DNA from: a virus
Length of the DNA: 54,990 nt
IMG/VR virus record: IMGVR_UViG_3300048813_000106
Location: 1 to 54,990 of that record
Direction: 5' to 3' (one strand)
Position numbers and translations under genes: made by a program. Of the stretch, positions 53,645 to 54,990 are shown piece after piece. The first letter of the stretch is position 1, and the number at the start of each line of letters is the position of its first letter. Below the pieces are notes generated by a model. That model saw nothing but the letters and a program-made list of their open reading frames with translations. It did not search any database and was not told the origin of the DNA.

Positions 53645-54141
53645 CGATAGACCCTGGCAATGTTGAATCGGCGCTCCTGCTGTACGACACTGAGCAGGAA
53701 ACCCCGGTTAGGTTCGCGAAGCTCCCCAACGACGAGGCGTTGCTTGCTCTCGATGACTGGCCTGCGGAGAAGCTCGCGGTTGAGATGATCGCCTCATACG
53801 GCATGGCAGTCGGGGCGTCCGTGTTTGACACGTGCGTCGCTGTTGGGCGGTTCCTTGAGCGCTGGACGCATAGCGACGGCCGCTGGCGGGAGCTTGAGGG
53901 AGAGCTTGTGTTCCGCCGCGAGGTCAAGATGCATCTCTGCGGCTCGATGCGCGCGAAAGACGCCAACATCCGCCAAGCGCTACTCGATCTTTACGGCGGG
54001 AAGGAGCATGCGATAGGACGCAAGGCCGCTCCCGGTCCGCTGTACGGGATCGCGGGAGATGTCTGGTCCGCGCTGGCTGTCGCCGTGACTGTCGCCGAGC
54101 GTGTGCCTGTGGCTGAGTCGGACCAGCTTGCTCTCGTCTGA
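53632..54141 (+). CDS. RuvC-like Holliday junction resolvase, 169 aa
   Basis: Acidic catalytic residues in the RNase H-like order: LLAIDPG (D7), VEMIASYGM (E51), and AGDVWSALAVA (D143). VKMHLCGSMRAKDANIRQAL and PGPLYGIAGD are hallmarks of the actinophage RuvC-like family. It should cut four-way junctions produced in recombination and replication before packaging. A shared-element promoter begins inside its last codons. Confidence 0.85.
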   Translation: MQLLAIDPGNVESALLLYDTEQETPVRFAKLPNDEALLALDDWPAEKLAVEMIASYGMAVGASVFDTCVAVGRFLERWTHSDGRWRELEGELVFRREVKMHLCGSMRAKDANIRQALLDLYGGKEHAIGRKAAPGPLYGIAGDVWSALAVAVTVAERVPVAESDQLALV

Positions 54142-54173
54142 GATCCTTGCTACCTTCCTGGGTGTTACCGGAA
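54128..54173 (+). promoter_or_regulatory. Promoter with shared element GTTACCGGAA
   Basis: TTGCTC (54128-54133), 17-base spacer, TACCTT (54151-54156). Thirteen bases after the start of the -10 box stands GTTACCGGAA (54164-54173). The -10 box is identical to that at 37466. AGGAGG and an ATG (54194) follow. Confidence 0.65.
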
Positions 54174-54193
54174 ACCACGAAGGAGGAGACGAA

Positions 54194-54990
54194 ATGCCAG
54201 ACAGGCTGATTGCCTACCACGGCGACCCAGCACTCAAGGACGAGGCGATGGCGAAGATCGCCGCACACCGAGCCGCAGACGAGATCGCAAAGGGTGCCTA
54301 TGTCCGCGCAGGCATCAAACCCACCTACTGCGCTGTGGGATGCCTCCTAGAGGACCCAGAGGGCGGCCACATGCGCTACGAGTCCGAGTTCGGCATCCCA
54401 GCCCAGCTCGCCTACCTGGAGGATGGGATCTTCGAGGGCTTGCCCGACGAACTGGCGATCCCGTGGCCCGAGCGGTTCATGGGCGCCATCGCACCCGGCG
54501 CGGACTTGTCGAAGGTGTGGCCCAGGTTCGTGATCTGGTTGATGGTTGACCCGGAGTGGGGGCTGGTGAACGTCACGGAGGCGCAGGACGTGAAAGTGAT
54601 CTGCCGCCGCGTGGCCGACGGCTACACCCGCGACGTCCAGGGCGAACCCCTCACTGAGGAGGACGTGGAGGCCCTTGCGTGGGCTGCGCGGGCTGCGTGG
54701 GCTGCGTGGGATGCGTGGGATGCGCGGGATGCGCGGGCTGAGTGGGCTGAGTGGGCTGCGCGGGCTGCGCGGGCTGCGCGGGCTGCGTGGGATGCGCGGG
54801 ATGCGCGGGCTGCGCGGGCTGAGTGGGCTGCGCGGGCTGCGTGGGCTGCGCGGGCTGCGTGGGATGCGTGGGATGCGCGGGATGCGCGGGCTGCGCGGGC
54901 TGCGTGGGCTGCGCGGGCTGCGTGGGATGCGCGGGATGCGTTCACTATTGCCAGTGCTGACGCCCTCGTTGCTCTCCTCGCAGAGACGAT
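54194..54990 (+). CDS. Phage protein with long Ala-Trp/Arg-Ala/Asp repeat (3' cut by window edge)
   Basis: ATG at 54194 follows AGGAGG and a shared-element promoter. N-terminal part: [53 protein letters not shown] and [15 protein letters not shown], a pattern known to me from many actinophage proteins of unknown role. From codon 162 it has 29 three-residue units A/E-W/R-A/D, then [15 protein letters not shown]. The frame runs past the end of the window, at least 265 codons. Unknown function. The repeat length likely varies between strains. Confidence 0.7.
   Translation, partial: MPDRLIAYHGDPALKDEAMAKIAAHRAADEIAKGAYVRAGIKPTYCAVGCLLEDPEGGHMRYESEFGIPAQLAYLEDGIFEGLPDELAIPWPERFMGAIAPGADLSKVWPRFVIWLMVDPEWGLVNVTEAQDVKVICRRVADGYTRDVQGEPLTEEDVEALAWAARAAWAAWDAWDARDARAEWAEWAARAARAARAAWDARDARAARAEWAARAAWAARAAWDAWDARDARAARAAWAARAAWDARDAFTIASADALVALLAET
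54677..54937 (+). repeat. 9-base tandem repeat, 29 units, inside the last gene
   Basis: Units follow GCG-(T/C)GG-G(C/A)T, with three units (two of them adjacent) starting GAG. All 29 keep frame and encode A/E-W/R-A/D. The near identity at DNA level, including wobble positions, points to recent expansion by slippage. Confidence 0.85.

Noticed and set aside
54677-54937. CRISPR array
   Set aside because: The repeat is 9 bases long, without spacers, and lies inside a reading frame.
54622-54945. Minus-strand Ala/Arg/Ser/His frame of 107 codons
   Set aside because: It is only the antisense of the 9-base repeat, which stays open because the repeat has no stop in that frame.

Overview
The window is a 55-kb stretch of a tailed double-stranded DNA phage genome. 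It has high G+C, densely packed genes with 1- to 14-base overlaps (mostly ATGA/GTGA/TGATG), and GTG and TTG starts. No integrase, tRNA, CRISPR array or insertion sequence was seen. A 2037-residue tape measure protein, paired tail assembly chaperones with a frameshift overlap and the absence of sheath or baseplate-wedge genes point to a long non-contractile tail (siphovirus type). High GC, many small proteins of actinobacteriophage type, a bacterial-style lipoprotein and a YWSN-type beta-propeller suggest an actinobacterial host. Thermoleophilia (Solirubrobacter-like) is possible but not proven.

Layout. (1) 1-1643, mostly plus strand: end of a small membrane protein, two small ORFs, a lipoprotein and a 28-residue membrane peptide. 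(2) 1640-31602, minus strand, the virion module, transcribed from high to low coordinates: fibre-like repeat proteins, a ParB-like protein, terminase large subunit, a very unusual portal fusion, XkdF-type protease, scaffold, decoration protein, major capsid protein, head-tail connectors, a nested glycan cassette (two classical glycosyltransferases, two paralogous glycosyltransferase-like proteins, an epimerase and a hexapeptide-repeat acyltransferase), major tail protein, tail chaperones, tape measure and a minor tail protein with a propeller. (3) 31629-37389, minus strand: a string of small, tightly coupled genes including a ribbon-helix-helix-like regulator, a possible small terminase and Cys-rich proteins. 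(4) 37390-42370, plus strand, from a good promoter: DUF3631-type ATPase, a cytosine-5 DNA methyltransferase whose gene carries a second protein in another frame, many tiny genes and a KTSC protein. (5) 42373-51021, minus strand: recombination module with two HNH proteins, a Cas4/RecB-like exonuclease and a RecT-like annealing protein. (6) 51022-51891: an 870-base region with no convincing gene, full of inverted repeats, with promoters on both sides. (7) 51892-54990, plus strand: primase zinc domain, SSB-like protein, HNH-like protein, RuvC-like resolvase and a truncated gene with a 9-base tandem repeat.

How it works together. Blocks 4, 5 and 7 are the DNA metabolism (early) genes. Three of their promoters share the element GTTACCGGAA 12-13 bases below the -10 box, so they are probably controlled together. 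Block 2 makes and probably glycosylates the virion. The strongest novelties are the portal with an inserted 2H phosphoesterase domain, the dual-coded methyltransferase locus, the structured non-coding region at 51.0-51.9 kb, and the shared promoter element.
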